DNA from: Peptoniphilus catoniae
Lineage (GTDB): Bacteria; Bacillota; Clostridia; Tissierellales; Peptoniphilaceae
DNA length: 64,000 nt
Assembly: GCF_901447155.2 (NCBI RefSeq)
Contig: NZ_LR588414.1
Location: forward strand, 248,001-312,000
Direction: 5' to 3'
Shown one piece after another: positions 1 to 9,267 of this stretch (positions are counted from its first letter, which is position 1; every line of letters begins with the position of its first letter). The translations under genes were made by a program, and so were the position numbers. The notes beneath the pieces are model-generated. The model worked only from the letters and a program-made list of their open reading frames with translations. It had not been told where the DNA came from and made no database searches.

Positions 1-1151
1 TATATATGCCAAGTGTAGCATCATTTATTTCGACTAATTTCTTTATATTTTTTTTAGGAGCATTATTTGGAAGTGTTATGGAGCTTTCGGGAGCTGCACA
101 GGCGATAGCATTATATCTGTCTAAGATTACCAAAGGTAAGTATATCATACCTTTGATAATGACAATATCTGGAATACTTGCGTATGGAGGAGTAATAGGG
201 TTTGTAGTATATTTTTCTGTTTATCCAATATCACTTTATTTATGTAAAAATAATAATATTTCCAGAGCTCTTATACCAGGAGCAATAAGTGCAGGATGTT
301 GGACCTGGGCAATGTCGATGCCTGGTGCTCCTTCTATTCCAAATGTGTTACCTACAAAGTATTTGGGAACCTCTCCTATGTCGGATGCATTGCCGGGATT
401 TTTATTTTCTGGAGTTTTATTATATATAATGTGCTTTGTTTACTTAGAGTGGCAAACAAAAAAATATAGAGATAAAAGTATGGGATTTGTGGATGATGAA
501 CATACAAAAACCGTTATAAATTCTACTAGTTTAAATTCCGAATTTCTACCAAATATTTTTGCATCATTTTTGCCGCTTGTAATATTATTAGTTATGTTTA
601 ATATCTTAAAAATTAAGATAGAGTATGCACTTTTAGCAGGGGTTTTATCTGGATTGTTACTTTTTTTCAAAAGAAGCAATCCTTCTGAATGGTTAGAAAA
701 ATTAAACGAAGGAGCAAAAAACTCTGCAATTACAATAATGAATACCTCCATGGTTATAGGATTTGCTGGAGTTATTAAAGAAACGGATGCCTTTGCAAAT
801 TTGATAGACGGTTTAAGTAATTTATCACTTCCCCCATTAATATTTGTTGCGGTAACGGTTTCCTTATCAGCCGCAGCTGCAGCTTCTGCATCTGGAGGAA
901 TAGGAGTTGCATTAACAACTTTTGGAGATATGTATTCTAAAATGGGTATCGCCCCTGAAATAGTTCACAGAATTAGTACAGTTGCATGTGGAACGCTTGA
1001 TTCATTGCCACATACTGGGGGACAAGTATCTTTGTTAAATATAACGCACCAAACTCATAAAGAAGCCTATATACACATGTTTGTTACATGCACATTGTTT
1101 CCTATAGTTTCAGTAGTTTGCATCATACTATGGCATACTATTTTAGGTTAG
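1..1151 (+). CDS. GntP-family permease, 5' truncated by window edge
   Basis: Integral membrane transporter, probably a proton symporter for a small organic acid. The visible 381 residues form about ten hydrophobic segments. Near the C-terminus is a DSLPHTGG stretch followed by a THKEAY stretch, the pattern seen at the end of GntP-type (gluconate/citrate-like) permeases. Family members are usually about 440-460 residues, and the frame is open to the left edge, so roughly 60-70 N-terminal residues lie outside; the ATG at base 6 is probably internal. A DUF6282 gene follows 9 bp downstream, so the substrate may be processed by that enzyme. Family call is fairly sure; substrate unknown. Confidence 0.75.
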   Translation, partial: YMPSVASFISTNFFIFFLGALFGSVMELSGAAQAIALYLSKITKGKYIIPLIMTISGILAYGGVIGFVVYFSVYPISLYLCKNNNISRALIPGAISAGCWTWAMSMPGAPSIPNVLPTKYLGTSPMSDALPGFLFSGVLLYIMCFVYLEWQTKKYRDKSMGFVDDEHTKTVINSTSLNSEFLPNIFASFLPLVILLVMFNILKIKIEYALLAGVLSGLLLFFKRSNPSEWLEKLNEGAKNSAITIMNTSMVIGFAGVIKETDAFANLIDGLSNLSLPPLIFVAVTVSLSAAAAASASGGIGVALTTFGDMYSKMGIAPEIVHRISTVACGTLDSLPHTGGQVSLLNITHQTHKEAYIHMFVTCTLFPIVSVVCIILWHTILG

Positions 1152-1160
1152 GAGGATATT

Positions 1161-2018
1161 ATGACTATAAAAGGTGGTTATGATTTACATGTTCATTCAG
1201 GGCCTGATGTTGTAGAAAGGGTAGTGAATGATATTGAGTTAGCTGAAAGATATAAAAAAATAGGAATGGACGGGTTTGTTATAAAAGCGCATCAATTTTT
1301 ATCGGTATATAGAGCAAACTTAGTTAATAGCTTAGTTGATCAGTTCAAAGTAATAGGATCGATTACTTTGAACAATGCAGTTGGGGGAATTAATCCTTTC
1401 GCTGTTGAAAAAGCAGCAATGTTAGGAGCTAAAATTGTGTGGTTTCCAACAGTAGATTCTTTGCATCAAAAACAATTTCTTGAAGAAACGGGAGCTCCAA
1501 GACCTTATGGAGCTGGAAAGCCTAATGGACGTTCGGGTGAATACTTAACTGTTTTAGAAAATGGTAAGATCTCTAAAAAAACTGATTCTGTTTTAGAAGT
1601 AATAAAAGAAAATAATATTGCTTTAGCCACTGGGCATCTTTCTCCTTTAGAATCAATAAAGCTAGTGAGAAGGGCTAAGGAAGTCGGAATCAATAAAATT
1701 ATAATTACTCATGCATCATTTAAGATGACATATTTTAGTGATGAATTGCTAAAGGAAGCGGTGAGATGTGGTGCATATATAGAACAGTGTTATTACACTG
1801 CATGTACAAAAAATAATACTTTTGAAGACATTATACGACAAATTAAATATGTCGGATGTAAGAATACAATTATATCAACAGATTTAGGACAGAGTGGAAA
1901 TGACTACCCAGATATAGGTATACAAAAATTTGTTGAGGTTTTAAGCAATTACGGAAAATTTAGCGAAAAAAGTATAGAAGAAATGTTAATTAATAATCCT
2001 AAATATTTAATCGATTAA
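1161..2018 (+). CDS. DUF6282 family amidohydrolase-like protein
   Basis: Cytosolic 285-residue protein. It opens with DLHVHSGPDV at about residue 8, a metal-binding HxH motif of amidohydrolase/PHP-type barrels, and later carries further histidines (ATGHLSP near 157 and THASF near 184) and an STDLGQ aspartate motif near 240. This matches the uncharacterised DUF6282 family, expected to be a metal-dependent hydrolase. The start ATG has an AGGAGG-like site 5-10 bases upstream and lies 9 bp after the permease stop, so the two form an operon. I infer that the permease imports a compound this enzyme hydrolyses; the substrate cannot be told from sequence. Confidence 0.75.
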   Translation: MTIKGGYDLHVHSGPDVVERVVNDIELAERYKKIGMDGFVIKAHQFLSVYRANLVNSLVDQFKVIGSITLNNAVGGINPFAVEKAAMLGAKIVWFPTVDSLHQKQFLEETGAPRPYGAGKPNGRSGEYLTVLENGKISKKTDSVLEVIKENNIALATGHLSPLESIKLVRRAKEVGINKIIITHASFKMTYFSDELLKEAVRCGAYIEQCYYTACTKNNTFEDIIRQIKYVGCKNTIISTDLGQSGNDYPDIGIQKFVEVLSNYGKFSEKSIEEMLINNPKYLID

Positions 2019-2053
2019 AAATAAAATTAAAACTAGTCCGTATTGATAAAATA

Positions 2054-2091
2054 AAAAAATCTTCGACTTATCTAGATCGAAGATTTTTTTT
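2054..2091 (+). terminator. Rho-independent terminator after DUF6282 gene
   Basis: Arms AATCTTCGA and TCGAAGATT enclose a short loop and are followed by a run of T. It lies 35 bp after the DUF6282 stop and separates that operon from the P-type ATPase promoter. Confidence 0.85.
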
Positions 2092-2120
2092 AATTTTATC
2101 AATTAATTTATCTAATTGCG

Positions 2121-2184
2121 TTGACAAGGAAAAATATGGTTGTATAATGTATGAAGAATCATTCATATGAAGATATATTCATAT
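2121..2184 (+). promoter_or_regulatory. Promoter and ArsR/SmtB-like metal operator
   Basis: A consensus -35 TTGACA (2121-2126) and -10 TATAAT (2143-2148) are 16 bp apart. Downstream are two overlapping inverted repeats: ATGAA-N6-TTCAT at 2151-2166 and ATATGAA-N6-TTCATAT at 2165-2184. This form is typical of ArsR/SmtB-family zinc or cadmium sensor operators. No such regulator gene is in this window, so the repressor would be encoded elsewhere. Confidence 0.7.
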
Positions 2185-2217
2185 ATTAAATTTATATTAT
2201 ACACAAGGGGTGAAACC

Positions 2218-4506
2218 ATGATAGGATTAAAAGGACTTGATTGTCAGATTTGTATTGATGATTTAAAGAAACATAAAGATCAAATTAAAGGTTTAAAGAG
2301 TTTAAATGTATTTGACTCAGTACTAACTGTTGAAGGGTCAGGGGAAGTTGATGATTTAACTTTAGTAAACAATATATCCGATCACTTAAAGCACGTAGGT
2401 CATAATCATAAAATAGCCATGGCATCTAATGAGATTATTTATTTGAGAGGGCTTACTTGTCCTAACTGTACTGCAAAAATTATATCAGGAATAGAAAGCA
2501 TGGATAATGTTGAACTTGCGGAATTTAACATTGCAACTGAAAAATTGTCAGTCTGGTATGATGAAAATTTAGATTCTGATAAATTATACAATAGTGTAAA
2601 GAAAATAGTAGATAAGTACGAACCGGATGTGGTTGTAGAAAAAGATGAAGATTTTACAAGACCTGAAGTGTTTGAAGATAAGAAGTCGGATATTATAAAA
2701 ATGGCTCTTGTATTTTTAGCACTTATTGTTTCTCAGTTTGTACCAATGGCTAAAGAACTATCATTTGCTATTTTAATAGTAGCTTACTTAGTTATAGGAA
2801 AGGAAGTTCTTATAGAGGCTTTTGAAAATATTAAAGAAGGAGAGATATTTGATGAAAATTTCTTAATGTCTCTAGCTTCTATAGGAGCCATTGCTATTGG
2901 GCAAGCAGCTGAAGGTGTGGCTGTAATGTTGTTTTATTCCTTAGGGGAATTTTTTGAAGATCTAGCACTTGAGAACTCAAGAACTTCTATTAAAAACGCT
3001 TTGGATTTAAAGGCACAGTACGCCAATTTAAAGTCCGGTGACGATGTAAAAGAAGTTGATCCAAATGATGTAAAAGTCGGAGATATAATAGTTATTAAAC
3101 CGGGAGAAAAGGTTCCTCTTGACGGAGTGGTTGTATCAGGTGAAAGCTTAATGGATACATCCAACATAACTGGTGAATCTATTCCTGTATTTGTTAAAGA
3201 GAATGATGAAGTAAGCTCAGGTTATATTAATAAAAATTCTCTTGTTGAGCTAAGGGTAACTAAAGAATTTTCAGACAGTACAGTTGCAAAAATTATTGAT
3301 CTTGTTGAAAATGCATCTTCAAGAAAAGCTAAAACCGAAAAAATAATTACTAAGTTTGCAAAAATCTATACACCTATAGTTGTTTTTTCGGCAATTGCTA
3401 TAGTTATTATAAGTCAGGCTTTTAATCTTTTAACTATTAGTCAAGGAATTTATAGGGCATTAACCTTCCTTGTTATTTCCTGTCCTTGCGCCTTTGTTAT
3501 ATCAGTACCTTTAACGGTTTTTGCAGGTATAGGTGCAGCTTCTAAATCAGGGATTTTTGTTAAGGGTGGAAATTATCTCGAATCACTATCAAAGGTTGAT
3601 CATGTTTTAATGGATAAAACTGGAACCATTACAAAAGGTGTTTTTGAAGTAGTAAGTGTAGAACCGGTTGGAGTAGATGAAGATAAATTTTTAAAATATG
3701 CTTACCTTGGTGAGAAAAATTCAACTCATCCTATAGCAAGATCTATTGTAGCCTATGCTGAGTCTAAAGGCTTCAAGGGAAACCTGTCTGATTTCCAAGA
3801 AATCCAAGGTAAGGGAATTAAGTACAACTTAGATGGCAACACTATTTTTGTAGGCAATAAAGGACTTCTTGAAGGAGAAGGAATTGAAATTCCTAAAAAG
3901 AATTTTTATGGTGTTAATGTTCATTTGGCTGAAAATGATAAGTATATAGGAACTATCAGTCTTAATGACAGTTTAAAGGAAAATGTAATACCTGTAATTA
4001 AAAAACTTAAAAAATTTGGAATTAAAATTACTCTTTTATCAGGAGATAAAAGTGAAAATGTTAAAGAGGTTGCAGAAAGAATAGAGGTTGACAGTTATTT
4101 TGGTGGACTTCTTCCTCAGGATAAGGTTGCAAAACTTGAAGAGGCAAAGAAATCTAATGTCGGTAATGTAGTTTTTGTAGGCGACGGTGTAAATGATGCT
4201 CCGGTTCTTGCGGGGGCTGATATCGGTGTTGCCATGGGAGCACTTGGATCAGATAGTGCCATAGAAGCGGCGGATATAGTTCTAATGACTGATGACATAG
4301 GAAAACTCTATGAGGGTATTCAAATATCTAAAAGGACTAATAAAATAGTTTTTCAAAATATAGGATTTGCCCTTGGAGTAAAGGTATTGTTTTTAATTCT
4401 CGGATCTTTAGGTATAGCAGGTATGTGGAGCGCAGTATTTGCTGATGTAGGTGTAACACTTCTTGCAGTATTAAACTCTATGAGAGCTTTAAAATATAGA
4501 AAATAA
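2218..4506 (+). CDS. Zn/Cd-type heavy-metal P1B-ATPase
   Basis: Membrane pump that exports a soft divalent metal at the cost of ATP. From the chosen start (762 residues) there are two N-terminal HMA-like domains with CxxC (residues 9-12 and 81-84), TGES at 318-321, the transmembrane CPC metal site at 422-424, DKTGT phosphorylation site at 466-470, HP at 504-505 and GDGVND at 655-660. The last helix carries K and DxG residues in the pattern of the Zn/Cd/Pb group (ZntA/CadA) rather than the copper group. An upstream ATG at 2167 lies inside the operator; ATG 2218 has AAGGGG seven bases ahead and is preferred. It is a single-gene unit with its own promoter, operator and terminator. Confidence 0.9.
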   Translation: MIGLKGLDCQICIDDLKKHKDQIKGLKSLNVFDSVLTVEGSGEVDDLTLVNNISDHLKHVGHNHKIAMASNEIIYLRGLTCPNCTAKIISGIESMDNVELAEFNIATEKLSVWYDENLDSDKLYNSVKKIVDKYEPDVVVEKDEDFTRPEVFEDKKSDIIKMALVFLALIVSQFVPMAKELSFAILIVAYLVIGKEVLIEAFENIKEGEIFDENFLMSLASIGAIAIGQAAEGVAVMLFYSLGEFFEDLALENSRTSIKNALDLKAQYANLKSGDDVKEVDPNDVKVGDIIVIKPGEKVPLDGVVVSGESLMDTSNITGESIPVFVKENDEVSSGYINKNSLVELRVTKEFSDSTVAKIIDLVENASSRKAKTEKIITKFAKIYTPIVVFSAIAIVIISQAFNLLTISQGIYRALTFLVISCPCAFVISVPLTVFAGIGAASKSGIFVKGGNYLESLSKVDHVLMDKTGTITKGVFEVVSVEPVGVDEDKFLKYAYLGEKNSTHPIARSIVAYAESKGFKGNLSDFQEIQGKGIKYNLDGNTIFVGNKGLLEGEGIEIPKKNFYGVNVHLAENDKYIGTISLNDSLKENVIPVIKKLKKFGIKITLLSGDKSENVKEVAERIEVDSYFGGLLPQDKVAKLEEAKKSNVGNVVFVGDGVNDAPVLAGADIGVAMGALGSDSAIEAADIVLMTDDIGKLYEGIQISKRTNKIVFQNIGFALGVKVLFLILGSLGIAGMWSAVFADVGVTLLAVLNSMRALKYRK

Positions 4507-4507
4507 A

Positions 4508-4546
4508 AGAGGGGTCTAGACCACAAGGTCCAGACCTCTATTTTTT
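4508..4546. terminator. Bidirectional terminator between convergent genes
   Basis: Arms built around GGTCTAGACC and GGTCCAGACC with extended AGAGG/CCTCT pairing, A-rich on one side and T-rich on the other. It follows the ATPase and overlaps the stop codon of the convergent radical SAM gene. Confidence 0.8.
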
Positions 4547-5412
4547 AATTCTTTATCTATAGATGAAATAACAGAAAGTTTATCAGCAGCCCAAAGGGGA
4601 GCGATAAGCTTCTTTTTATCTGCGTCTCCTGTAAGCCTGTGGATGACAATATCTTTAGGCAGAATTTCTATTGCATCACATACTAAATTTACATATTCAT
4701 CCTTTGAAAGAAGCCTAAAGGGCTTATTTTTATAATAGGCGTAAAGGGGTGAGTCTGTTTGAATATAAAGACAGTGAAACTTTACACCGAAGGGATGAAT
4801 ATCTTTAATATAATTAACTGATTTAAGGATATCTCCTTTATCTTCACAGGGAAGCCCGAAAATCAAATGAGTTAAAAATTTTATTTTATTCTTCTTTAGT
4901 ATCTTTATATTCTCATCAAAGGTTTCGTGGGAGTAGCCTCTATTAATAAATTTTATAGTATTTTCATTAACACTTTGCATGCCCAATTCAAGAAATAAAA
5001 AAGTTTTTTTATTTAGTTCTAAAAGCATTTCCATAACCTTATCATCGAGACAGTCCGCCCTTGTTGCCAGAGAAAGACCCACTATGTCCTCTTTAGATAC
5101 AACATAGTTATAAAGATCTCTTAATTTATTAATATCTCCATAGGTATTGGTAAAGCTTTGAAAGTAGGCAATATAATACTTAGCCTTCCATTTTTTACTT
5201 AAAAGATTCTTTTGCTCGTATATTTGTTTATCTATATCCTTGTAGTCGGAAGTAAAATCTCCGCTACCACGTTCAGAACAAAAAATACAACCGCCCTTTG
5301 ACAAGGTTCCATCTCTATTGGGGCAGCTTGCACCGGAATTAAGAGACAGCTTTGCAACCTTAGCCTTAAATTTATTTGTAAAAAATGTATTAAAGTCAAG
5401 AAATCTTCTCAT
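4516..5412 (-). CDS. TIGR01212-family radical SAM protein (YhcC-like)
   Basis: Cytosolic iron-sulphur enzyme of 298 residues. Cysteines 30, 42 and 45 (CPNRDGT then GGCIFC) form the spaced cluster typical of the TIGR01212/YhcC subgroup, which differs from the ordinary CxxxCxxC radical SAM motif. Length agrees with the family, about 300-310. The reaction is not settled for most members; a role in tRNA or other RNA modification has been suggested. It is a monocistronic minus-strand gene sharing a terminator with the metal ATPase. Family assignment is firm, function is not. Confidence 0.85.
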   Translation of the reverse strand: MRRFLDFNTFFTNKFKAKVAKLSLNSGASCPNRDGTLSKGGCIFCSERGSGDFTSDYKDIDKQIYEQKNLLSKKWKAKYYIAYFQSFTNTYGDINKLRDLYNYVVSKEDIVGLSLATRADCLDDKVMEMLLELNKKTFLFLELGMQSVNENTIKFINRGYSHETFDENIKILKKNKIKFLTHLIFGLPCEDKGDILKSVNYIKDIHPFGVKFHCLYIQTDSPLYAYYKNKPFRLLSKDEYVNLVCDAIEILPKDIVIHRLTGDADKKKLIAPLWAADKLSVISSIDKELKNRGLDLVV

Positions 5413-5526
5413 CTAATCACCAAGGAGATTATACCATTTTAATTGAAAGAGGAACAAAGATTTAAAGTTAACAGTCTTTATATAATTTTATAAATTGATA
5501 TAATTATCATTAACGAGGTTTTATCT

Positions 5527-6426
5527 ATGGTTTATGGAAAAAGTAAATTAAAAAATTATATAATAATCGCTGAAGATTTTTTCAACAAGGAAGAATACAC
5601 TGAAGCTATAAGGTTTTATAAAAAAGCTTTAGAATTTGCAAATGAATATGAAAAAGAAAATATTCTTTTTGAATTGGCGGATATTTATTTAATTATTAAA
5701 GATTATAAGCAGGCGGAATGTATATATAAAAATATATTAAAAGAAAATAAAAGTTCTGCTGGAGCTTACTATGGCTTAGGCATGATAAATGATTTAATCG
5801 GAGGAGAAACGGAATTTTCTATAAGCTACTATGAAAAGGCAATAGAAAATGATCCAAACTATGACAGAGCCTACTACTATTTGGCTCACTGCTTTTATAA
5901 TAAGGGACAGTTTAATAAGGCTATAGATTTATTTGAAAAGACCATAGCTTTAGATGAACTTGATTATATTTCTTATAATGATTTGGGCTCTATCTATGAA
6001 GAGAGAAAAGACTACAAAAAAGCCCTTTACTATGTTAAAAAAAGCTTAGATATAAATTCTTATTACTTTAGAGCTCTTTATAATATGGGGGTAATTTATA
6101 AGGCCCTTGGATATAATAATAAGGCACTACACTATTATAAGCTTGCCAAGGAAGAAAGCTCCTTTGAAAATATTTATCTTAATATGTCAGCTATTTATAT
6201 TGAAAAAGAGGATTATGAGGCTGCCATAAATATTTTAAATGAAGGTATAAAGCTTAATCCAAATAGTGTAAACTTGTATTATAATAGGGCTTGCAGTTAT
6301 TCTAAATTAAAAGAAGAGGCTAATGCTGTTAATGATTATTTAAAAGCCTTATCAATAAATAAAGATGTAGAAGTTTGGTCTAAAAGGGACCCAGATCTTA
6401 AAAATTTAATTATAAAGGAAAGATGA
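5527..6426 (+). CDS. Tetratricopeptide (TPR) repeat protein
   Basis: 299-residue protein made almost wholly of TPR units: at least seven 34-residue repeats with the usual small/aromatic positions (for example AYYYLAHCFYNKGQ, SYNDLGSIYEER, YYNRACSYSKLKEE). No signal peptide or membrane segment is seen, so it probably acts in the cytosol as a binding scaffold. It is separated by only one base from the following methionine aminopeptidase gene and heads a run of four same-strand genes. The partner is unknown. Confidence 0.85.
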   Translation: MVYGKSKLKNYIIIAEDFFNKEEYTEAIRFYKKALEFANEYEKENILFELADIYLIIKDYKQAECIYKNILKENKSSAGAYYGLGMINDLIGGETEFSISYYEKAIENDPNYDRAYYYLAHCFYNKGQFNKAIDLFEKTIALDELDYISYNDLGSIYEERKDYKKALYYVKKSLDINSYYFRALYNMGVIYKALGYNNKALHYYKLAKEESSFENIYLNMSAIYIEKEDYEAAINILNEGIKLNPNSVNLYYNRACSYSKLKEEANAVNDYLKALSINKDVEVWSKRDPDLKNLIIKER

Positions 6427-6427
6427 A

Positions 6428-7183
6428 ATGATAATAATAAAGACACCTGAAGAAATTGAAAAAATGAAAGTGGCAGGACGTGTTTTAGCAGATGTTCACC
6501 ACGAACTTAGAAAAATAATTAAGCCCGGAGTTAGGACTATTGACTTGGATACCTTTGTTGAGAAGTATTTAAAAGAAAGAGGAGCCTACCCTGAACAAAA
6601 GGGCTACGAAGGTTACCCCTACTCAATTTGCACCAGTGTAAATGATGAAATATGCCATGGCTTTCCAACAGAATATATTTTAAAAGACGGTGATATTGTT
6701 ACTGTTGATATGGTTGTAAATGTGGATGGTTGGTTAGCTGATTCAGCTTGGTCTTATGAAGTGGGTCAGGTTTCAAAAGAGGCTCATGATCTTCTTGAAG
6801 TAACAAGACAGGCTATGTATAAAGGCATAGAGGTTGCAAAAATAGGAAACAGGTTAGGCGATATAGGTTATGCCATTCAATCCTATGTTGAACCTAAGGG
6901 CTACAGTGTTGTAAGGGAATTTGTAGGACACGGTATAGGAAGAGATATGCATGAGGATCCTCAGGTTGCTCATTACGGCATCCCCGGTAGAGGGCCAAGG
7001 ATAGTTGAAGGCATGGTTTTTACCATTGAACCTATGATTAATTTAGGAAAGAAAGAATTATATATAGACAAAAATGGCTGGACGGCTAAAACTAAAGATG
7101 GTTCTCTTTCTGCTCAATATGAGCATCAAATTGCCATTACTAAGGAGGGACCTATAATTATTACTGATCAGGGAGACTGTTAG
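6428..7183 (+). CDS. map: Methionine aminopeptidase type I
   Basis: Removes the initiator methionine from new proteins in the cytosol. The 251-residue length is that of type I enzymes. Metal ligands are visible: two aspartates in VDMVVNVDGWLADSA, a histidine in the GHGIGRDMHE loop, glutamate in FTIEPMI and the last glutamate in QYEHQIAIT. The ATG directly follows the TPR stop, and the MATE gene starts 2 bp after its stop, so it is translated as part of an operon. In many Firmicutes map sits with ribosomal genes; here it is in a different setting, suggesting a second or relocated copy. Confidence 0.95.
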   Translation: MIIIKTPEEIEKMKVAGRVLADVHHELRKIIKPGVRTIDLDTFVEKYLKERGAYPEQKGYEGYPYSICTSVNDEICHGFPTEYILKDGDIVTVDMVVNVDGWLADSAWSYEVGQVSKEAHDLLEVTRQAMYKGIEVAKIGNRLGDIGYAIQSYVEPKGYSVVREFVGHGIGRDMHEDPQVAHYGIPGRGPRIVEGMVFTIEPMINLGKKELYIDKNGWTAKTKDGSLSAQYEHQIAITKEGPIIITDQGDC

Positions 7184-7185
7184 TT

Positions 7186-8577
7186 ATGAAAAATAAGAAT
7201 ATTGACCTTTTAGAGGGCAATATTACAGATGTAATGATTAGGCTGTCTTTACCTCTTATGGGAACCGCTTTTATACAAATGGCATACACCCTGGTGGATT
7301 TAATGTGGCTTGGAAAGCTTTCAACAAATGCAGTTGCCGCCGTAGGTTGTATAGGTTTTTTTGTTTGGATTGTTATGGCCCTTACCTTGATTTCAAAGAC
7401 GGGAATTTCCGTAGGCATGAGTCAGGCTTATGGTAAAGGGGATCATAAAAGTCTTGTAAGTGTTTTGCGTAGCGGTTTTCAGGTAAATACAGCTATCTTT
7501 ATAATAATCACTATCTTGTATATTGTATTTAAAAAAGAATTAGTGGGATTTTATAAATTAGATAAAGATGTTGAAAAGCTTGCCCTTGATTATTTTAATA
7601 TAGTAATTACAGGACTTGTTTTTATATTTTTAACGGCAGCTTTTTCGGCTGTTTTTTATGCAGGTGGGGATTCGAAAACTCCCTTTAAAATATCTACTAT
7701 ATCCTTAATTATAAATATAATATTGGACCCGATTTTAATTTTCGGTTGGTGGATTTTCCCAAGACTTGGCATAAAGGGAGCAGCCATAGCCACTGTATTT
7801 GCTCAAGGGGTTCAAGTAGCAGTTTATCTTTATTTAGGTATAAAATATAAGGAAATTTACATCCAGGTTAACTATTTTGAAAACTTTGATGGAAAATTTG
7901 CCGTGGATATTTTGAAATTAGGTGTACCTACTTGCTTAACCTCAATTGTTCATGCCCTTGTAAGTATGAAACTAAACAGTTACATAGCAGGATTTGGAGC
8001 AGCATCTATTGCCGCTTTCACCATAGGTTCGCAAATAGAATCTATATCCTGGATGAGTGCCGAAGGTTTTTCGACAGCCTTCAGTACATTCTTCGGGCAA
8101 AATTATGGAGCAAATAGATTTGAAAGGCTTAAGGAAGCAAGAAGAAAGGGTATGATTATTCTTTCTTGCATCGGAGCTTTTGCATCAGTGGTTTTGTTTG
8201 TTTATGGAGAGAACATATTCAGACTTTTTATACCTGTTGATGAAGAAGTAATAAAAATCGGTGGAGAATATCTTAAAATAAATGCAATATCAGAACTTTT
8301 TATGGCTTATGAAATAGGAACGACAGGTATGCTTAATGGCTTGGGACTCACTAGGTATCCTTCAATTAATTCAGTAATATTAAATGTTCTAAGGATACCC
8401 TTGGCAATTATTCTTATGCCTGGATTAATGGTTAACGGCCTATGGGCAGCAATATCAATATCAAGCTGCCTAAAGGGATTAGTAATACTTTTTGTATATT
8501 TTCTACTTAATAGAAAAACTGACGGATTTAGAATTAATATGGATAAATATGTAAGTAGAGTTAAAAACTTAGTATAG
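7186..8577 (+). CDS. MATE family efflux transporter
   Basis: 463-residue membrane protein with twelve predicted helices in two homologous halves, typical of MatE-domain Na+ or H+ coupled drug exporters. The N-terminal motif (EGNITDVMIRLSLPLMG) and a G-rich second half (AAFTIGSQIESISWM, ALSTFFGQN-like FGQNYGA) match the family. It lies 2 bp after map and 8 bp before the cyclophilin gene. The substrate, perhaps a cationic drug or dye, cannot be predicted. Confidence 0.9.
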   Translation: MKNKNIDLLEGNITDVMIRLSLPLMGTAFIQMAYTLVDLMWLGKLSTNAVAAVGCIGFFVWIVMALTLISKTGISVGMSQAYGKGDHKSLVSVLRSGFQVNTAIFIIITILYIVFKKELVGFYKLDKDVEKLALDYFNIVITGLVFIFLTAAFSAVFYAGGDSKTPFKISTISLIINIILDPILIFGWWIFPRLGIKGAAIATVFAQGVQVAVYLYLGIKYKEIYIQVNYFENFDGKFAVDILKLGVPTCLTSIVHALVSMKLNSYIAGFGAASIAAFTIGSQIESISWMSAEGFSTAFSTFFGQNYGANRFERLKEARRKGMIILSCIGAFASVVLFVYGENIFRLFIPVDEEVIKIGGEYLKINAISELFMAYEIGTTGMLNGLGLTRYPSINSVILNVLRIPLAIILMPGLMVNGLWAAISISSCLKGLVILFVYFLLNRKTDGFRINMDKYVSRVKNLV

Positions 8578-8585
8578 GAGGAAAT

Positions 8586-9185
8586 ATGTTAGAACAAGTA
8601 AAAACACCGGAAAAGGGAGAAGAAGTCGCAATATTAAAAACCAATCATGGGGATATAAAGATTAGACTTTTTCCTCAAGCAGCACCAAAGGCTGTGGAAA
8701 ATTTTAAGGGACTTATTAGTAAGGGCTACTATGACGGAGTTATATTTCATAGGGTAATTGATAACTTTATGATTCAGGGTGGAGACCCTCAAGGCACAGG
8801 AATGGGGGGAGAAAGCATTTGGCAAAAACCCTTTGAAGATGAATTTAATCTTAACTTCAGAAACTTTAGAGGAGCTGTTTCCATGGCAAATGCAGGCCCC
8901 AATACTAACGGATCTCAGTTTTTTATAGTACAAATGGGGACTATAGAAGATGAAATCATCAGCAAAATGAGATCAGCAGGCCCTGAAGAAGGCTATCCTG
9001 ATGAAATAGTTGACCTTTATGAAAACTTAGGAGGCACCTATTGGCTTGACGGTATGCATACAGTTTTTGGACAAGTATTTGAGGGAATGGAAGTAGTAGA
9101 TGAAATAGCATCTCTGGAAGTGGACTTTAATAACAGACCGATAAAAGATGTAGTAATTGAAAAGGCAATTATAGAAGAATTTTAG
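8586..9185 (+). CDS. Cyclophilin-type peptidyl-prolyl cis-trans isomerase
   Basis: Catalyses proline isomerisation during folding. The 199 residues hold the cyclophilin core: FHRVIDNFMIQGGDP (catalytic arginine, Phe, Met and Gln), NGSQFFI and LDGMHTVFG. An insert of about 30 residues between the last two motifs (KMRSAGPEEGYPDEIVDLYE) is common in clostridial members. No signal peptide, so cytosolic. It closes the TPR-map-MATE operon and is followed by a strong terminator. RBS GGAGG lies just before the ATG. Confidence 0.92.
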   Translation: MLEQVKTPEKGEEVAILKTNHGDIKIRLFPQAAPKAVENFKGLISKGYYDGVIFHRVIDNFMIQGGDPQGTGMGGESIWQKPFEDEFNLNFRNFRGAVSMANAGPNTNGSQFFIVQMGTIEDEIISKMRSAGPEEGYPDEIVDLYENLGGTYWLDGMHTVFGQVFEGMEVVDEIASLEVDFNNRPIKDVVIEKAIIEEF

Positions 9186-9192
9186 TAATGAG

Positions 9193-9216
9193 ACCTCCCT
9201 TAAGGGGAGGTTTTTT
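9193..9216 (+). terminator. Terminator after cyclophilin gene
   Basis: Perfect stem ACCTCCC / GGGAGGT with a short loop, followed by six T. It ends the operon that begins with the TPR gene. Confidence 0.9.
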
Positions 9217-9267
9217 CAATTTAGTGAAAATTATAGGGAATAATGTTATAATCAGCCTGGTGATATT

